NCBI RefSeq assembly: GCF_001718195.1
Contig: NZ_MCNV01000006.1
Coordinates: 248,001 to 312,000, forward strand
Source: Paraburkholderia nodosa
GTDB lineage: Bacteria; Pseudomonadota; Gammaproteobacteria; Burkholderiales; Burkholderiaceae
Direction of reading: 5' to 3'
Length of the DNA stretch: 64,000 nt
The notes beneath the pieces are model-generated. The model saw only the letters and a list, made by a program, of their open reading frames with translations. It ran no database searches and had not been told where the DNA came from. Position 1 is the first letter of the stretch, and every line of letters starts with the position of its first letter. This document shows positions 41,142 to 53,555 of the stretch, one piece after another. The position numbers and the translations under genes are program-made.

Positions 41142-41863
41142 AGCGTCCGAAAGCGCTTTTCGGGCGTGCGCGCGCGCTCGCCATCGGCTGTCTCGCGGCC
41201 GCTGCGCTCGGTGTGAGCGGAGTGACGGCAGCCGCCGACGCCGCGAGCGCCACCGCAGGCGCGGAGTCCGATCCGCAAACGGCCAACGCCGTTGCCGACT
41301 ACAACGCGGGCAACCTCAGCGCGGCGCGCGCCGAGTTCCTGGCGGCGGCCGAGCGCGGCAACCGGCTGGCGGAGTTCAACTACGCGATGATGCTCGTGAA
41401 CGGCGAAGGCGGGGCCGCCGACGTGGGCGAGGGCCGCAAGTGGCTGCGCAAGGCGGCGGACGCGAACATGTCGCACGCGCAGTACGTGTACGGCAAGATG
41501 TACGACGACGGCGACTTCGTCGAGCGCGATCCCGTGCAGGCGCACCAGTGGTTTCTCAAGGCGGCGAAGCAGGGTCACGTGCAGGCGGAACTGGCGCTCG
41601 CGAACCAGTACCTGGACGGTCGTGGCACCACGCGCGACAACAAGCAGGCGTTCTACTGGTACAAGAAGGCCGCCGAGGGCGGCGACATGACGGCGCAATA
41701 CGTGACCGGCTCGTTCTACGAGCGCGGCGGCGACGGCGTGCCGAAGAACCTCAACGTCGCGCGCGCGTACTATGCCGCCGCGGCGGCGCAGGGCGATCCC
41801 GTGGCGCGTTTGAAGTACCAGCAGTTGAGCGCGCAGCTGATGAAGTCGGCGCCCACCCAGTAA
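41138..41863 (+). CDS. Sel1-repeat (TPR-like) exported protein
   Basis: 241 residues. Signal peptide around ALAIGCLAAAALGVSGVTAAADA. At least four Sel1 repeats (each about 36 residues): motifs WLRKAADANMSHAQYVYGKMYDDG, WFLKAAKQGHVQAELALANQYLDGRG, WYKKAAEGGDMTAQYVTGSFYERGG and YYAAAAAQGDPVARLKY. Such repeats mediate protein-protein contacts in the periplasm. It is coupled to the aldolase gene, but I see no biochemical link. A terminator lies 24 bp downstream. Confidence 0.9.
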   Translation: MKRPKALFGRARALAIGCLAAAALGVSGVTAAADAASATAGAESDPQTANAVADYNAGNLSAARAEFLAAAERGNRLAEFNYAMMLVNGEGGAADVGEGRKWLRKAADANMSHAQYVYGKMYDDGDFVERDPVQAHQWFLKAAKQGHVQAELALANQYLDGRGTTRDNKQAFYWYKKAAEGGDMTAQYVTGSFYERGGDGVPKNLNVARAYYAAAAAQGDPVARLKYQQLSAQLMKSAPTQ

Positions 41864-41887
41864 GCGCCAGCAAGCGACCGCGAAACG

Positions 41888-41921
41888 AAAACGCGCCGTT
41901 CAATGTTGGCGCGTTTTTTTT
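41888..41921. terminator. bidirectional terminator (Sel1 gene / rodA)
   Basis: AAAACGCGCC, ten-base loop, GGCGCGTTTT and a T run, between convergent genes. Confidence 0.88.
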
Positions 41922-41970
41922 GGTTGCTTCGATTTCTGCGATCGGGCGGCCATAGCTGTCTGCCGCGCCT

Positions 41971-43137
41971 TCAACTCTGCATCAACCGCTTCTGGCGTCC
42001 CACGCTCATGATGAGCCCGATCGCCACGCCGAGCGTGGTGAGCGCCGTGCCGCCATAACTCATGAACGGCAGCGGCACGCCCACCACGGGCAGGATGCCG
42101 CTCACCATGCCGATGTTGACGAACGCATAGGTAAAGAACGCCATCGTGAGCGAGCCGGCCAGTAATCGCCCAAAGAGCGTCGAGCCGATCGCGGCGATAT
42201 AGAGCCCGCGCGCGATCAGACACATATAGAGCGTGAGCAGCACGAGGCCGCCCGCGAGGCCGAACTCTTCGGAGAACACCGCGAAGATGAAGTCGGTGTG
42301 CTTTTCGGGAATGAACTCCAGGTGCGACTGTGTGCCCTTCAACCAGCCCTTGCCGAGCGGGCCGCCCGAGCCGATCGCGATCACGGCCTGGATGGTGTGG
42401 AAGCCCTTGCCGAGCGGATCGGAGGTCGGGTCGAGCAGCGTGCAGATGCGGTGCTTCTGGTAGTCGTGCATGAGCGGCCAGTTCACCTGCGGCTGGCAGA
42501 TCTTGTCCTGGAACGCCGCGATCGAGGCCACCGCGATCACGCCTGCGATCAACACCGGCACGATCAGCTTGAACGAGAGCCCCGCGAAATAGATGACGAA
42601 GAGGCCCGACGCGAACACGAGCACGGCGGTGCCCAGGTCCGGCTGCTTGGCGATGAGCCCCACCGGCACGAGCAGAATCACGAAGCCGACGACGAAGTCG
42701 TACCAGCGCATCACGCCTTCGCGGCGCTGGTAGTACCAGGCGAGCATGAGCGGCGTGGCGATCTTGAGGATTTCCGAGGGCTGAATCACGACGCCGACGT
42801 TGATCCAGCGCTTTGCGCCCTTGCGCGTGAGGCCGAATAGCGCCACGGCGATGAGCAGCGCGATGCCGAAGGTATAGATCGGCACCGCGAAGCGCATGAG
42901 CGTGTTGGGCGGCACATTGGCGAGCGCCCACATCAGCACGAAGGTGAGCATGATGTTGCGCAGCTGGTCTTCCACGCGGCCCGGCACGTCGAGGCTCGCG
43001 CTGTACAGCGTGACGATGCCCACGCACAGCAGCAGGAACACGGTGAGCGCGAGCGGTCGGTCGAAGCCGAGGAACATCTTGCGCAGCGTGTCGAGCACCG
43101 CGCGCTTGTCGATCTTGTCGAACTGAAGGAAAGGCAT
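41971..43137 (-). CDS. rodA: peptidoglycan glycosyltransferase RodA
   Basis: SEDS-family glycosyltransferase that polymerises lipid II in cell elongation with PBP2. 388 residues, ten or so helices: [20 protein letters not shown] at the start and [19 protein letters not shown] at the end, the latter being a SEDS signature. The conserved [30 protein letters not shown]-type loop carries the acidic catalytic residue ([19 protein letters not shown] here). Last gene of mreB-mreC-mreD-mrdA-rodA; nine bases separate it from mrdA. Confidence 0.97.
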   Translation of the reverse strand: [388 protein letters not shown]

Positions 43138-43146
43138 GGTGGTTCC

Positions 43147-45630
43147 TTACTCGTCGATGCCGCCCGTTGCGGGCTTGGGCGGCGGTGCGAGCGTAGCCGC
43201 GTCGCTCGCGCTGGCGGGGCGGTGCGGGCGATGGGGGCCAGGGCCGAAGTGGCGGGGCACGGAGGCGGGCGCGGGGCGGGCGGCACCCGTGTCCGCCGTG
43301 CCGTTCGTGCCGCCGGTGCCGCCGTTCACGGCGTCGGTTGTGGCGGGCGCATCGAGGCTAACGTTCTGGCGTGGCTGGCGAGTCTTGCCGGCGGCGCTGC
43401 TTGCGGGCGTAGCCCGCGCCGCCGCGCCGGGGGCCGCAGGCGCAGCGGAGGCAGGCGCAGCAGCGGCCGCGCCCGAGGCTTCCGAAGCCGCCGCAGCAGC
43501 AGCCGAAGCAGCCGCAGCCGCAGATGCCGCGCCGGGAATCGGCAGCGGCGTGAAGCCGGCTGCGACCCGCACCGGCTGTGCGGCCGGTACGGCCGGTGTG
43601 GCCGGGGCAACGCCCGAGGCCCCCGCGGCTGCTGAAGCCGCCGATGCCGCCTCAGGCGGCGCGCCGATCACGGGCGCGGACGCGTCCTCCGTGGCCGAAG
43701 CCGCCGCGCTCACGGCCGCCTGCTCGACGCCGGGCTTGAGCCGGTCGACGAGCCAGTAATCCAGCACGCGGCGAGCGATCGGACCTGCGGCCTGTGCGCC
43801 CCAGCCGCCGTTTTCGACGATCAGCGCGACGGCGATCTGCGGCTTCTCGGCTGGCGCGAACGTGATGAAGAGCGCGTGGTCGCGCAGATTTTCGGCGAGC
43901 GCATGCGCCTTGTACTTGCCGCCCTGCAGCGAGAAGACCTGCGCCGTGCCGGTCTTGCCCGCCGAGGTGTACGGCGCGTTGCGGAACACCTGGTAGGCCG
44001 TGCCCGAGGGATTCATCGTCACGTTTTCCATGCCGCGCTTGACGACGTCGATATCGGCCTGGCTCACGTTCAGGCGCCCGCTTTCGCTCGGCACCGTGAG
44101 GCGCTCCTGCTTCGTGATCGGATTCTCGATCTCCTTCACGAGGTGGGGCTTCATCAGAATGCCGTTGTCGGCGAGCGTGGCCGTGGCATGCGCGAGCTGC
44201 AGGATCGTGAACGAGTTGTAGCCCTGGCCGATCCCGAGGCTGATCGTCTCGCCCTCGTACCAGCGCTGCTGCTCGGGCTTGCGGTACGCCTTGCGCTTCC
44301 ATTCGGTGGAGGGCAGGATGCCGCGCGCCTCGCCCGCGATGTCGATGCCGGTGAGCTGGCCGAAGCCGAGCGGCTTCATGAAGTTGGCGATGTTGTCCAC
44401 GCCCAGGTCGTGCGCGAGCATGAAGAAGTAGGTGTCGTTCGACACCATGATCGCGCGGTTCATGTCGATCCAGCCCTGGCCCGAGCGCACGTCGTTGTTG
44501 AAGCGGTGGCCGCCGAACATGTAGTAGCCGGGGTCGGAGAAGCCCCACTGCGGCGTGCGCTTGTGCAGCGTGAGCGCGGCGAGCGCCATGAACGGCTTGT
44601 AGGTCGAGCCCGGCGGGTAGGTGCCGTGCAGCGGACGGTTCAGGAGCGGGTGATCGGGCGAGTTATTGAGCTCGTCCCAGGTCTGCTGGTCGATGCCGTC
44701 TACGAACGAGTTCGGGTCGAAGCTCGGTGCCGAGACGAACGCGAGAATGTCGCCCGTGGACGGCTCGATGGCCACAAGCGCGCCGCGCTTGCCCGCGAAG
44801 GCCTGCTCGGCCACCTGCTGCAGACCGATGTCGATCGACAGCACGAGGTTGTTGCCGGGCGTGGCCTGGGTGCGCGAGAGCGTGCGCACGGGGCGCCCGC
44901 CCGCCGTCACTTCCACTTCCTCGAAGCCGGTCAGGCCGTGCAGCTCGGTTTCGTAGCTTTGCTCGACGCCGATTTTGCCGATGTAGTCGGTGCCGTTGTA
45001 GTTGTTCGCGTCCAGACGCGGATCGTAGTGCTCGGGATCGCTGTCGTTCTTGTCGGAGAGATCGTCGATGCGCTCCTGGTCGTGCTGCGAAATCCGGCCG
45101 ATATAGCCGATCACGTGCGCGGCCGTGGGCCCGAGCGGATATTGGCGGAACAGGCGCGCGCGCACTTCCACGCCGGGGAAGCGGAAGCGCTGGGCGGTGA
45201 AGCGCGCGACTTCGTCGTCGGTCAGGCGCGTGCGGATCGGCAGGCTCTCGAAGTTCTTCGAGTCTTCGAGCAGCTTCTTGAAGCGGCGGCGGTCGCGCGC
45301 ATCGATCGGAATCACGGTTGAGAGCTCGTCGATCGTATTGTCGAGCGTGTCGGTGAGCTTCGAGGGCGTGATTTCGAGCGTGTACGCCGAGTAGTTCTTG
45401 GCGAGCACGACGCCGTTGCGGTCGGTGATGATGCCGCGGTTCGGCACGATCGGCGCGACGGAAATGCGGTTTTCGTCGGCCTGCAGCGAATACTTGCTGT
45501 GGTTCCAGACCTGCAGATAGAGGAAGCGGAACGCGATCAGCCCGAAGCAGACGAACACGAACAGCCCCGCCGCCGCGACGCGCAGGCGGAACTTCGTGAG
45601 CTGCTGCTGGGTGTCCTTGAATTCGGTCAT
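43147..45630 (-). CDS. mrdA: penicillin-binding protein 2 (elongation transpeptidase)
   Basis: Class B PBP that crosslinks peptidoglycan in the elongasome. 827 residues against about 630 in E. coli. One N-terminal helix (about 17-38), a dimerisation/linker domain, and the transpeptidase: SxxK in YPPGSTYKPFMAL (Ser about 340), SxN in MVSNDTYFF, KTG in SAGKTGTAQV. From about residue 633 to the end there is a tail of some 195 residues, rich in Ala, Pro and Val and low in complexity, with no domain I can name. It is periplasmic by topology. Followed at once by rodA. Confidence 0.96.
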   Translation of the reverse strand: MTEFKDTQQQLTKFRLRVAAAGLFVFVCFGLIAFRFLYLQVWNHSKYSLQADENRISVAPIVPNRGIITDRNGVVLAKNYSAYTLEITPSKLTDTLDNTIDELSTVIPIDARDRRRFKKLLEDSKNFESLPIRTRLTDDEVARFTAQRFRFPGVEVRARLFRQYPLGPTAAHVIGYIGRISQHDQERIDDLSDKNDSDPEHYDPRLDANNYNGTDYIGKIGVEQSYETELHGLTGFEEVEVTAGGRPVRTLSRTQATPGNNLVLSIDIGLQQVAEQAFAGKRGALVAIEPSTGDILAFVSAPSFDPNSFVDGIDQQTWDELNNSPDHPLLNRPLHGTYPPGSTYKPFMALAALTLHKRTPQWGFSDPGYYMFGGHRFNNDVRSGQGWIDMNRAIMVSNDTYFFMLAHDLGVDNIANFMKPLGFGQLTGIDIAGEARGILPSTEWKRKAYRKPEQQRWYEGETISLGIGQGYNSFTILQLAHATATLADNGILMKPHLVKEIENPITKQERLTVPSESGRLNVSQADIDVVKRGMENVTMNPSGTAYQVFRNAPYTSAGKTGTAQVFSLQGGKYKAHALAENLRDHALFITFAPAEKPQIAVALIVENGGWGAQAAGPIARRVLDYWLVDRLKPGVEQAAVSAAASATEDASAPVIGAPPEAASAASAAAGASGVAPATPAVPAAQPVRVAAGFTPLPIPGAASAAAAASAAAAAASEASGAAAAAPASAAPAAPGAAARATPASSAAGKTRQPRQNVSLDAPATTDAVNGGTGGTNGTADTGAARPAPASVPRHFGPGPHRPHRPASASDAATLAPPPKPATGGIDE

Positions 45631-45731
45631 GCTGTCAGACCCAGGCGCCGCGGTTCCAATCGCGAGGAACGGCGGGCCGGGGTGCGTAAGAGGTAGTCAA
45701 GCGAGTCTTCCAGCGGCGGGCGGCGGGCCGC

Positions 45732-46244
45732 TCAAATGGGCCGGGTGTCGTCGGGATCGACGGGGCGGCGCTGCGGCAGGAGCAGCAGCACGCTCGCGAT
45801 CGGCCAGAGGATCGCCTCGACGAAGCCGCTGATGAGATAACCCCAGCCAGGAAACGAAGCGCCCATCAGCAGGCGGATCACGAACGGCACGACCTGCGCG
45901 CCGACCAGCATGGGCGTGACGGCGAACATCTGCAGGCCGATCGACATCCACAGCACGCGGCGGTGAATGGTGATCGCGCCATAGGAAAGCAACGTGTACG
46001 CGAGCGCGTGCTCGCCGAGCAGATTCGCGTTGTGGACGTCCATGAGGAGCCCGAGGAAGAACGCGACGCCCATGCCGACTTTGCGCGGCTGGTGAATGTT
46101 CCAGAACAGCAGCACGAGCGCGACGAAGTCGGGCACGCCGGGCAGCTTGCCCCAGGGCAGCAGGTTCAGCAGGAACGCCGCCGCGAGGCTGAAAACGATG
46201 AAGTACGGATTGACCGGCTGCAGAATGTATTGCGGACGCGGCAT
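45732..46244 (-). CDS. mreD: rod shape-determining protein MreD
   Basis: 170 residues, polytopic (about five helices: FIVFSLAAAFLLNLLPWG, FVALVLLFWNIHQP, VAFFLGLLMDV, then two more), a membrane partner of MreC in the elongasome. It starts MPRPQYILQPVNPYF at ATG 46244, which shares one base with the mreC stop (TGATG); a TTG one codon earlier is less likely. It ends in a soluble basic tail PQRRPVDPDDTRPI. mrdA follows 101 bp on. Confidence 0.95.
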   Translation of the reverse strand: MPRPQYILQPVNPYFIVFSLAAAFLLNLLPWGKLPGVPDFVALVLLFWNIHQPRKVGMGVAFFLGLLMDVHNANLLGEHALAYTLLSYGAITIHRRVLWMSIGLQMFAVTPMLVGAQVVPFVIRLLMGASFPGWGYLISGFVEAILWPIASVLLLLPQRRPVDPDDTRPI

Positions 46245-47362
46245 CAATGGCCCCCTTTCTCGACGGCCTTCGCTGCCTCTTCGCGCAGGCTCTCCCTGGG
46301 CCGCTTTTTCTCCGCCGGCTTCGTGTCTGCTGCGGCTGCATTCGCTGCCGGCTTCGCCTGCTGCGCCGGCGCCGGGGCCGCGCCCGATGCGGCGGCGGCG
46401 GGCTTCGCCTTCGCGTCATCGGCCTTTTTGTCAGCCTTTTTGTCCGCGGCCTTGGCGGCCTTCTTCTTCGCGTCCTTCGCCTCGGCGGCCGCTGCGGCTT
46501 CCTCGGCGGCGATCGGGTTGGGCGGCACCTGCGGCACATAGTGCAGCACGAGCACCTGGCGCGCCCCACGCACGGCGGCGAGCGGCAGGCAGACCACGCG
46601 TGCGAACGCGGTGTCGGCCTGCTTGTCCACGCGCAGCACCTTCGCGACCGGCAGCCCTTGCGGATAGATGCCGTCGAGCCCGCTCGTCACGAGTTCGTCG
46701 CCCACTTGGAGATCGGCGCTGATCGGCACGAAGCGCAGATCGAGCAGGTCGCCCTTCGCCGTGCCGTAGATCACACTGCGCAGACCCGTGCGCACGACTT
46801 CGACCGGCACGGCCTGGTCCTTGTCGGTGACGAGCGTGACTTCGGACTGCATGGGGAACACGCGTGTGACCTGGCCGATCACGCCGTCCTCGCTCAATAC
46901 CGGTGAGCCGTTCTGCACGCCCTGCTGCGAGCCGCCGCCGATCACGACCTTCTGCGTGAACGGGTCGCGCGTGTCGTACTGGATCCCTGCAGGCGTGGTT
47001 TGCGCGCCGATGCGCTGCGAGAGCTGCAAAAGCGCGCGCAGGTGCGCGTTTTCGGCGGCGAGCGAAGCGGCCGCGTTGGCCTGCTGCGAAAGCTGAAGAT
47101 TGCGCACGTGCAGCTGGGTGTTTTCGGTGCGCAGCGTGGAACTCGTCACGGCCAGATCGGCGGCGCCCATAAAGAAGTCACGCGGCACGAGGGCCGCGCG
47201 TTGCAGCGGGTAGAGACCCGCGCCGAGCACGCCGCGCACGATCTCGAGCGTCTTGAAACGCGCGTCGGAGACGAGGAGCGCGAGCGACAGCACGACGAAG
47301 AAAATCAGCCGTGCGAGTGCCGATGGGCCCTGTTTAAAGAGGGGCGGCGGACTGTATTCCAT
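46244..47362 (-). CDS. mreC: cell shape-determining protein MreC
   Basis: Periplasmic scaffold of the elongasome. 372 residues. Membrane helix LIFFVVLSLALLVSDARF (about 17-35), then a coiled coil (RTENTQLHVRNLQLSQQANAAASLAAENAHLRAL) and the two beta-barrel domains up to about residue 280. The last 93 residues are an Ala/Lys/Asp-rich low-complexity tail containing KADKKADDAKAK-type repeats. It lies between mreB (191 bp upstream) and mreD (one-base overlap). Confidence 0.96.
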   Translation of the reverse strand: MEYSPPPLFKQGPSALARLIFFVVLSLALLVSDARFKTLEIVRGVLGAGLYPLQRAALVPRDFFMGAADLAVTSSTLRTENTQLHVRNLQLSQQANAAASLAAENAHLRALLQLSQRIGAQTTPAGIQYDTRDPFTQKVVIGGGSQQGVQNGSPVLSEDGVIGQVTRVFPMQSEVTLVTDKDQAVPVEVVRTGLRSVIYGTAKGDLLDLRFVPISADLQVGDELVTSGLDGIYPQGLPVAKVLRVDKQADTAFARVVCLPLAAVRGARQVLVLHYVPQVPPNPIAAEEAAAAAEAKDAKKKAAKAADKKADKKADDAKAKPAAAASGAAPAPAQQAKPAANAAAADTKPAEKKRPRESLREEAAKAVEKGGH

Positions 47363-47553
47363 GGTCGGCGCCGGGGGCGTGTGCGGTTCGGTGAAACAGA
47401 GGGTGTAACGGAGGGCACAACGAAGTGTGAATCTTCGGCGCCCCGCAGGACGTCCCGTTGCGGGCGCCGTAACGGCGCGCGCGCCGCCATGCCATCAGTG
47501 GCGCGACGACGCCGAAACCGCGCCGCGGGCGAGCGCAGCGGTGCGCGGCGCGC

Positions 47554-48597
<1,044 letters not shown>

Positions 48598-49026
48598 TCA
48601 AAAATCCTGTCTCGCTTGTGGCCGTCCTTCCAGCTTGGTGGGCGAGGGCGGCAGCGGAAAAATTCACAGCCTCAGGGCGATATGCTCCACCACGAGAGCA
48701 CTCCGAAATCACGGCGGAGGGCGTCGCAAGGGGCGCCACGAGGGGCCTGAGACTGCGGGGATAGTTACCGGAGGCAGCCTGGCTGCGCCGCCCGTTTGAT
48801 CTTGTCTGGCCGCATTGAGTTGCGTACAGACCTGAAAGGCGGATGCAAGGCGGTCCGGGTTTGGGTCGAACGCGTAATGATACCTTATAATTTTGCCTGT
48901 TTTGCAGGATCCGGAACGCAGTTTTTGACCTCATCGAAGCTTTCCTCCCGAGCCGGATCCGGCGCGATAAACCGCTGTTGCAGCACCGATTTCCGCACTG
49001 CCGCAGCCCCTTTTTCCGGTGACCGC
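48598..49026. promoter_or_regulatory. mreB/gatC divergent promoter region
   Basis: 429 bp without a gene. TATAAT at 48886-48891 is a clear -10 toward gatC, with weak TTGGGT/TGGGTC candidates for -35 at 48861-48867. Local AT content is raised at 48878-48905. I do not see an equally clear promoter for mreB. Confidence 0.45.
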
Positions 49027-49326
49027 ATGGCCCTGACCCTGAACGATGTGAAGCGCATCGCGCATCTTGCGCGCCTCGAACTGGCCGACGCCGAAGCCGG
49101 CAATACGCTCGAACGCCTGAACGGCTTCTTCGGCCTCGTCGAGCAGATGCAGGCCGTGGACACGACCGGCATCGCCCCGCTCGCCCACCCGATCGAGCAG
49201 ATCGAGGACGTCGCGCTGCGTCTGCGCGAGGACGCCGTGACCGAAATCGTGGACCGCGAAGCGCTGCAGCGTCCCGCGCCCGCGGTGCAGGACGGACTTT
49301 ACCTCGTACCGCGCGTGATTGAGTAA
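49027..49326 (+). CDS. gatC: Asp-tRNA(Asn)/Glu-tRNA(Gln) amidotransferase subunit GatC
   Basis: Small subunit of GatCAB, which amidates mischarged Glu-tRNAGln and Asp-tRNAAsn. 99 residues, [21 protein letters not shown] at the start and VPRVIE at the end. Stabilises GatA. ATG 49027 is fixed by homology. gatA follows after 191 bp and gatB overlaps gatA's end. Confidence 0.96.
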   Translation: MALTLNDVKRIAHLARLELADAEAGNTLERLNGFFGLVEQMQAVDTTGIAPLAHPIEQIEDVALRLREDAVTEIVDREALQRPAPAVQDGLYLVPRVIE

Positions 49327-49517
49327 GCGCGCAGCATTTTTTCGCCATTTCGAAATCTTTCGAGTCGTCGGAACAGTTCGAAACGGCACGGACTCCCGAA
49401 TTTTCCGGGGTTTTCCGGGTAGCGGCCCACACGTTTGCCAACGTCGGTCGAGCGGCTCCCGGACGGCGCAACGATCGGATTTCGACCACGCCGTGACGTT
49501 CTTCCAGGAATCACGCA

Positions 49518-51008
<1,491 letters not shown>

Positions 51009-51010
51009 AC

Positions 51011-52486
51011 ATGGCAACACAGTGGGAAGTGGTGATCGGTCTGGAGACGCACGCGCAATTGTCGACGGCGTCGAAGATCTTCTCGGGCGCATCGACGCAG
51101 TTCGGCGCCGCGCCCAACTCGCAGGCCTGCCCCGTCGATCTCGCGCTGCCGGGCGTGCTGCCGGTGATGAACCGCGGCGCCGTGGAGCGCGCGATCCAGT
51201 TCGGCCTCGCGATCAACGCGACGATTGCGCCGCGCAGCATTTTCGCGCGCAAGAACTACTTCTATCCGGACCTGCCCAAGGGCTATCAGATCAGCCAGTA
51301 CGAGATTCCGGTCGTGCAGGGCGGGCAGATCACGATCCAGGTCCCGGCTAACGAAAAGGCCGGCAAGGAAGCCTACGAGAAGACCGTCAACCTGACGCGC
51401 GCGCACCTCGAAGAAGACGCGGGCAAGTCGCTGCACGAAGACTTCGCGGGCATGACGGGCATCGACCTGAACCGCGCCGGCACGCCGCTGCTCGAAATCG
51501 TCACGGAACCCGAAATGCGCAGTGCCGCCGAAGCGGTTGCGTACGCGAAGTCGCTGCACACGCTCGTCGTGTGGCTCGGCATTTGCGACGGCAACATGCA
51601 GGAAGGCTCGTTCCGCTGCGACGCGAACGTCTCCGTGCGCCCGGTCGGCCAGAAGGAATTCGGCACGCGCGCCGAGATCAAGAACCTGAACTCGTTCCGC
51701 TTCCTCGAAGAGGCGATCCAGTACGAAGTGCGCCGCCAGATCGAGCTGATCGAAGACGGCGGCACGGTGGTGCAGGAAACGCGCCTCTACGACCCGGACA
51801 AGCGCGAGACGCGTTCGATGCGCAGCAAGGAAGACGCGCACGATTACCGCTATTTCCCCGACCCCGACCTCATGCCGCTCGTGATCGATGCCGCGTGGGT
51901 CGAGCGCGTGAAGGGCGAGCTGCCCGAGCTGCCCGCGACGATGCAAACGCGCTTTGTCGAGCAGTACGGCGTGACGCCGTATGACGCGAACGTGCTCACG
52001 TCGAGCAAGGCAATGGCGGCTTACTTCGAAGCCGTGGTGGCGAAGGCGGGCGCGGCGCAGGCCAAGGCCGCCGCCAACTGGCTGATGGGCGAAGTCTCGT
52101 CGCAGCTCAACCGCGAAGGCCTCGACATCGCCGCTTCGCCGGTCTCGGCCGCGCAGTTCGCCGTGCTGCTCGCGCGCATCGCCGACGGCACGATCTCGAA
52201 CAAGATCGCCAAGGAAGTGTTCCAGGCGATGTGGGACGAGAAGGCTGCCGACGAAGCCGCTGCCGATCGCATCATCGAAGCGAAGGGCCTCAAGCAGATC
52301 TCGGACACCGGCGCGCTCGAAGCGATCATCGACGAGGTGCTCGCCGCGAACCAGAAGTCGGTGGAAGAATTCCGCGCCGGCAAGGAAAAGGCGTTCAACG
52401 CGCTGATCGGCCAGGCGATGAAGGCCACCAAGGGCAAGGCGAACCCGCAGCAGGTCAACGAGCTGCTGAAGAAGAAGCTGGGCTGA
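51011..52486 (+). CDS. gatB: Asp-tRNA(Asn)/Glu-tRNA(Gln) amidotransferase subunit GatB
   Basis: Kinase/tRNA-binding subunit that activates the mischarged acyl group with ATP and adds ammonia. 491 residues from [17 protein letters not shown]; an in-frame ATG at 51005 overlaps the gatA stop and would add two residues. GatB signature LDLNRAG-like [19 protein letters not shown], then [12 protein letters not shown] and the [21 protein letters not shown] motif (here [17 protein letters not shown]). The C-terminal YqeY-like helical domain binds tRNA. Confidence 0.97.
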   Translation: MATQWEVVIGLETHAQLSTASKIFSGASTQFGAAPNSQACPVDLALPGVLPVMNRGAVERAIQFGLAINATIAPRSIFARKNYFYPDLPKGYQISQYEIPVVQGGQITIQVPANEKAGKEAYEKTVNLTRAHLEEDAGKSLHEDFAGMTGIDLNRAGTPLLEIVTEPEMRSAAEAVAYAKSLHTLVVWLGICDGNMQEGSFRCDANVSVRPVGQKEFGTRAEIKNLNSFRFLEEAIQYEVRRQIELIEDGGTVVQETRLYDPDKRETRSMRSKEDAHDYRYFPDPDLMPLVIDAAWVERVKGELPELPATMQTRFVEQYGVTPYDANVLTSSKAMAAYFEAVVAKAGAAQAKAAANWLMGEVSSQLNREGLDIAASPVSAAQFAVLLARIADGTISNKIAKEVFQAMWDEKAADEAAADRIIEAKGLKQISDTGALEAIIDEVLAANQKSVEEFRAGKEKAFNALIGQAMKATKGKANPQQVNELLKKKLG

Positions 52487-52632
52487 GTTTGGGCGGGTTT
52501 GAGTAGCGTGCCGCCCTGATTCGGGCATGCTAGCGAGGCGGCGTCGTGCGTAGCAGCGCGGCGCCGCCTTGCCGCTTCAGGCGGGCTGCGGCGCTGGCGC
52601 CGTCAAATTCACGAGAGAGAGGAGAACAACGC

Positions 52633-53469
52633 ATGTCCCACATCCCGAGTCTCGACAGTTACCGCGTGCCGTACTTCAGCGACAAGAAGGCGGAGACGTT
52701 CTCGCTCAACGCGCTCGACCCCGCCGCGAAACCGTTCTCGACCGGCAGCAAGGACGGTGACCGCGACCGGCTCGCCGAGATCGGCAACCAGCTCGACATA
52801 TTGCAGGAGCGTCTGCATTCGCAGCGCCATCAGCGCGTGCTGCTCGTGTTGCAGGGCATGGACACGAGCGGCAAGGACGGCACGATTCGCGGCGTGTTTC
52901 ACGAGGTCGATCCGCTCGGCCTGCGCATCGTGCCGTTTCGCGCGCCGACGCCCATCGAAGCCGCGCGCGACTTTCTCTGGCGCGTGCACCTGCAAGTGCC
53001 CGCGGCCGGCGAGCTGGCGATCTTCAACCGCAGCCACTACGAAGACGTGCTCGTGCCGCGCGTGATTGGCCAGATCGATTCGGCCGAGTGCGAGCGCCGC
53101 TACCGGCAGATTCGCCATTTCGAGGCGCTGCTCGCCGAGAGCGGCACGTCGATCATCAAGTGCATGCTGCACATTTCGAAGGACGAGCAGCGCAGTCGCA
53201 TCCAGGCGCGCATCGACGACCCCACCAAGCACTGGAAATTCGACGTCTCCGATCTCGAAGCGCGCAGGCATTGGGACGCCTATCAGGCCGCGTACCACGA
53301 CGCGCTCGCGGCTACCTCCACGGAGTACGCACCGTGGTACGTGATTCCCGCGAACTCGAAGTCGCATCGCAACCTCATGGTGGCCGAACTGCTGCTGCGC
53401 CTGATGGACAGTCTGAAACTCGAATTTCCGCCGGCCAAGGCCGAACTCAAGGGTCTCAGGATCGACTGA
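52633..53469 (+). CDS. ppk2: polyphosphate kinase 2 family protein
   Basis: 278 residues, single-domain PPK2. Walker A in LQGMDTSGKDGTIRGVFHEVDP (about 74-95), the lid/acidic region, and Walker B-like FNRSHYEDVLVPRV (about 135-148). Uses polyphosphate to phosphorylate nucleoside mono- or diphosphates; which cannot be told from motifs alone. GAGAGAGGAG supports ATG 52633. It lies between gatB and the exonuclease gene without a visible functional link. Confidence 0.92.
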   Translation: MSHIPSLDSYRVPYFSDKKAETFSLNALDPAAKPFSTGSKDGDRDRLAEIGNQLDILQERLHSQRHQRVLLVLQGMDTSGKDGTIRGVFHEVDPLGLRIVPFRAPTPIEAARDFLWRVHLQVPAAGELAIFNRSHYEDVLVPRVIGQIDSAECERRYRQIRHFEALLAESGTSIIKCMLHISKDEQRSRIQARIDDPTKHWKFDVSDLEARRHWDAYQAAYHDALAATSTEYAPWYVIPANSKSHRNLMVAELLLRLMDSLKLEFPPAKAELKGLRID

Positions 53470-53555
53470 GACCGACCGTATTCCCTCGCGCGGCGCGGTG
53501 CAGTTCCGCTTCGGCGCGCCGTGCGAGGCAACGCACAATCAAGAGGAAAGAAGAC

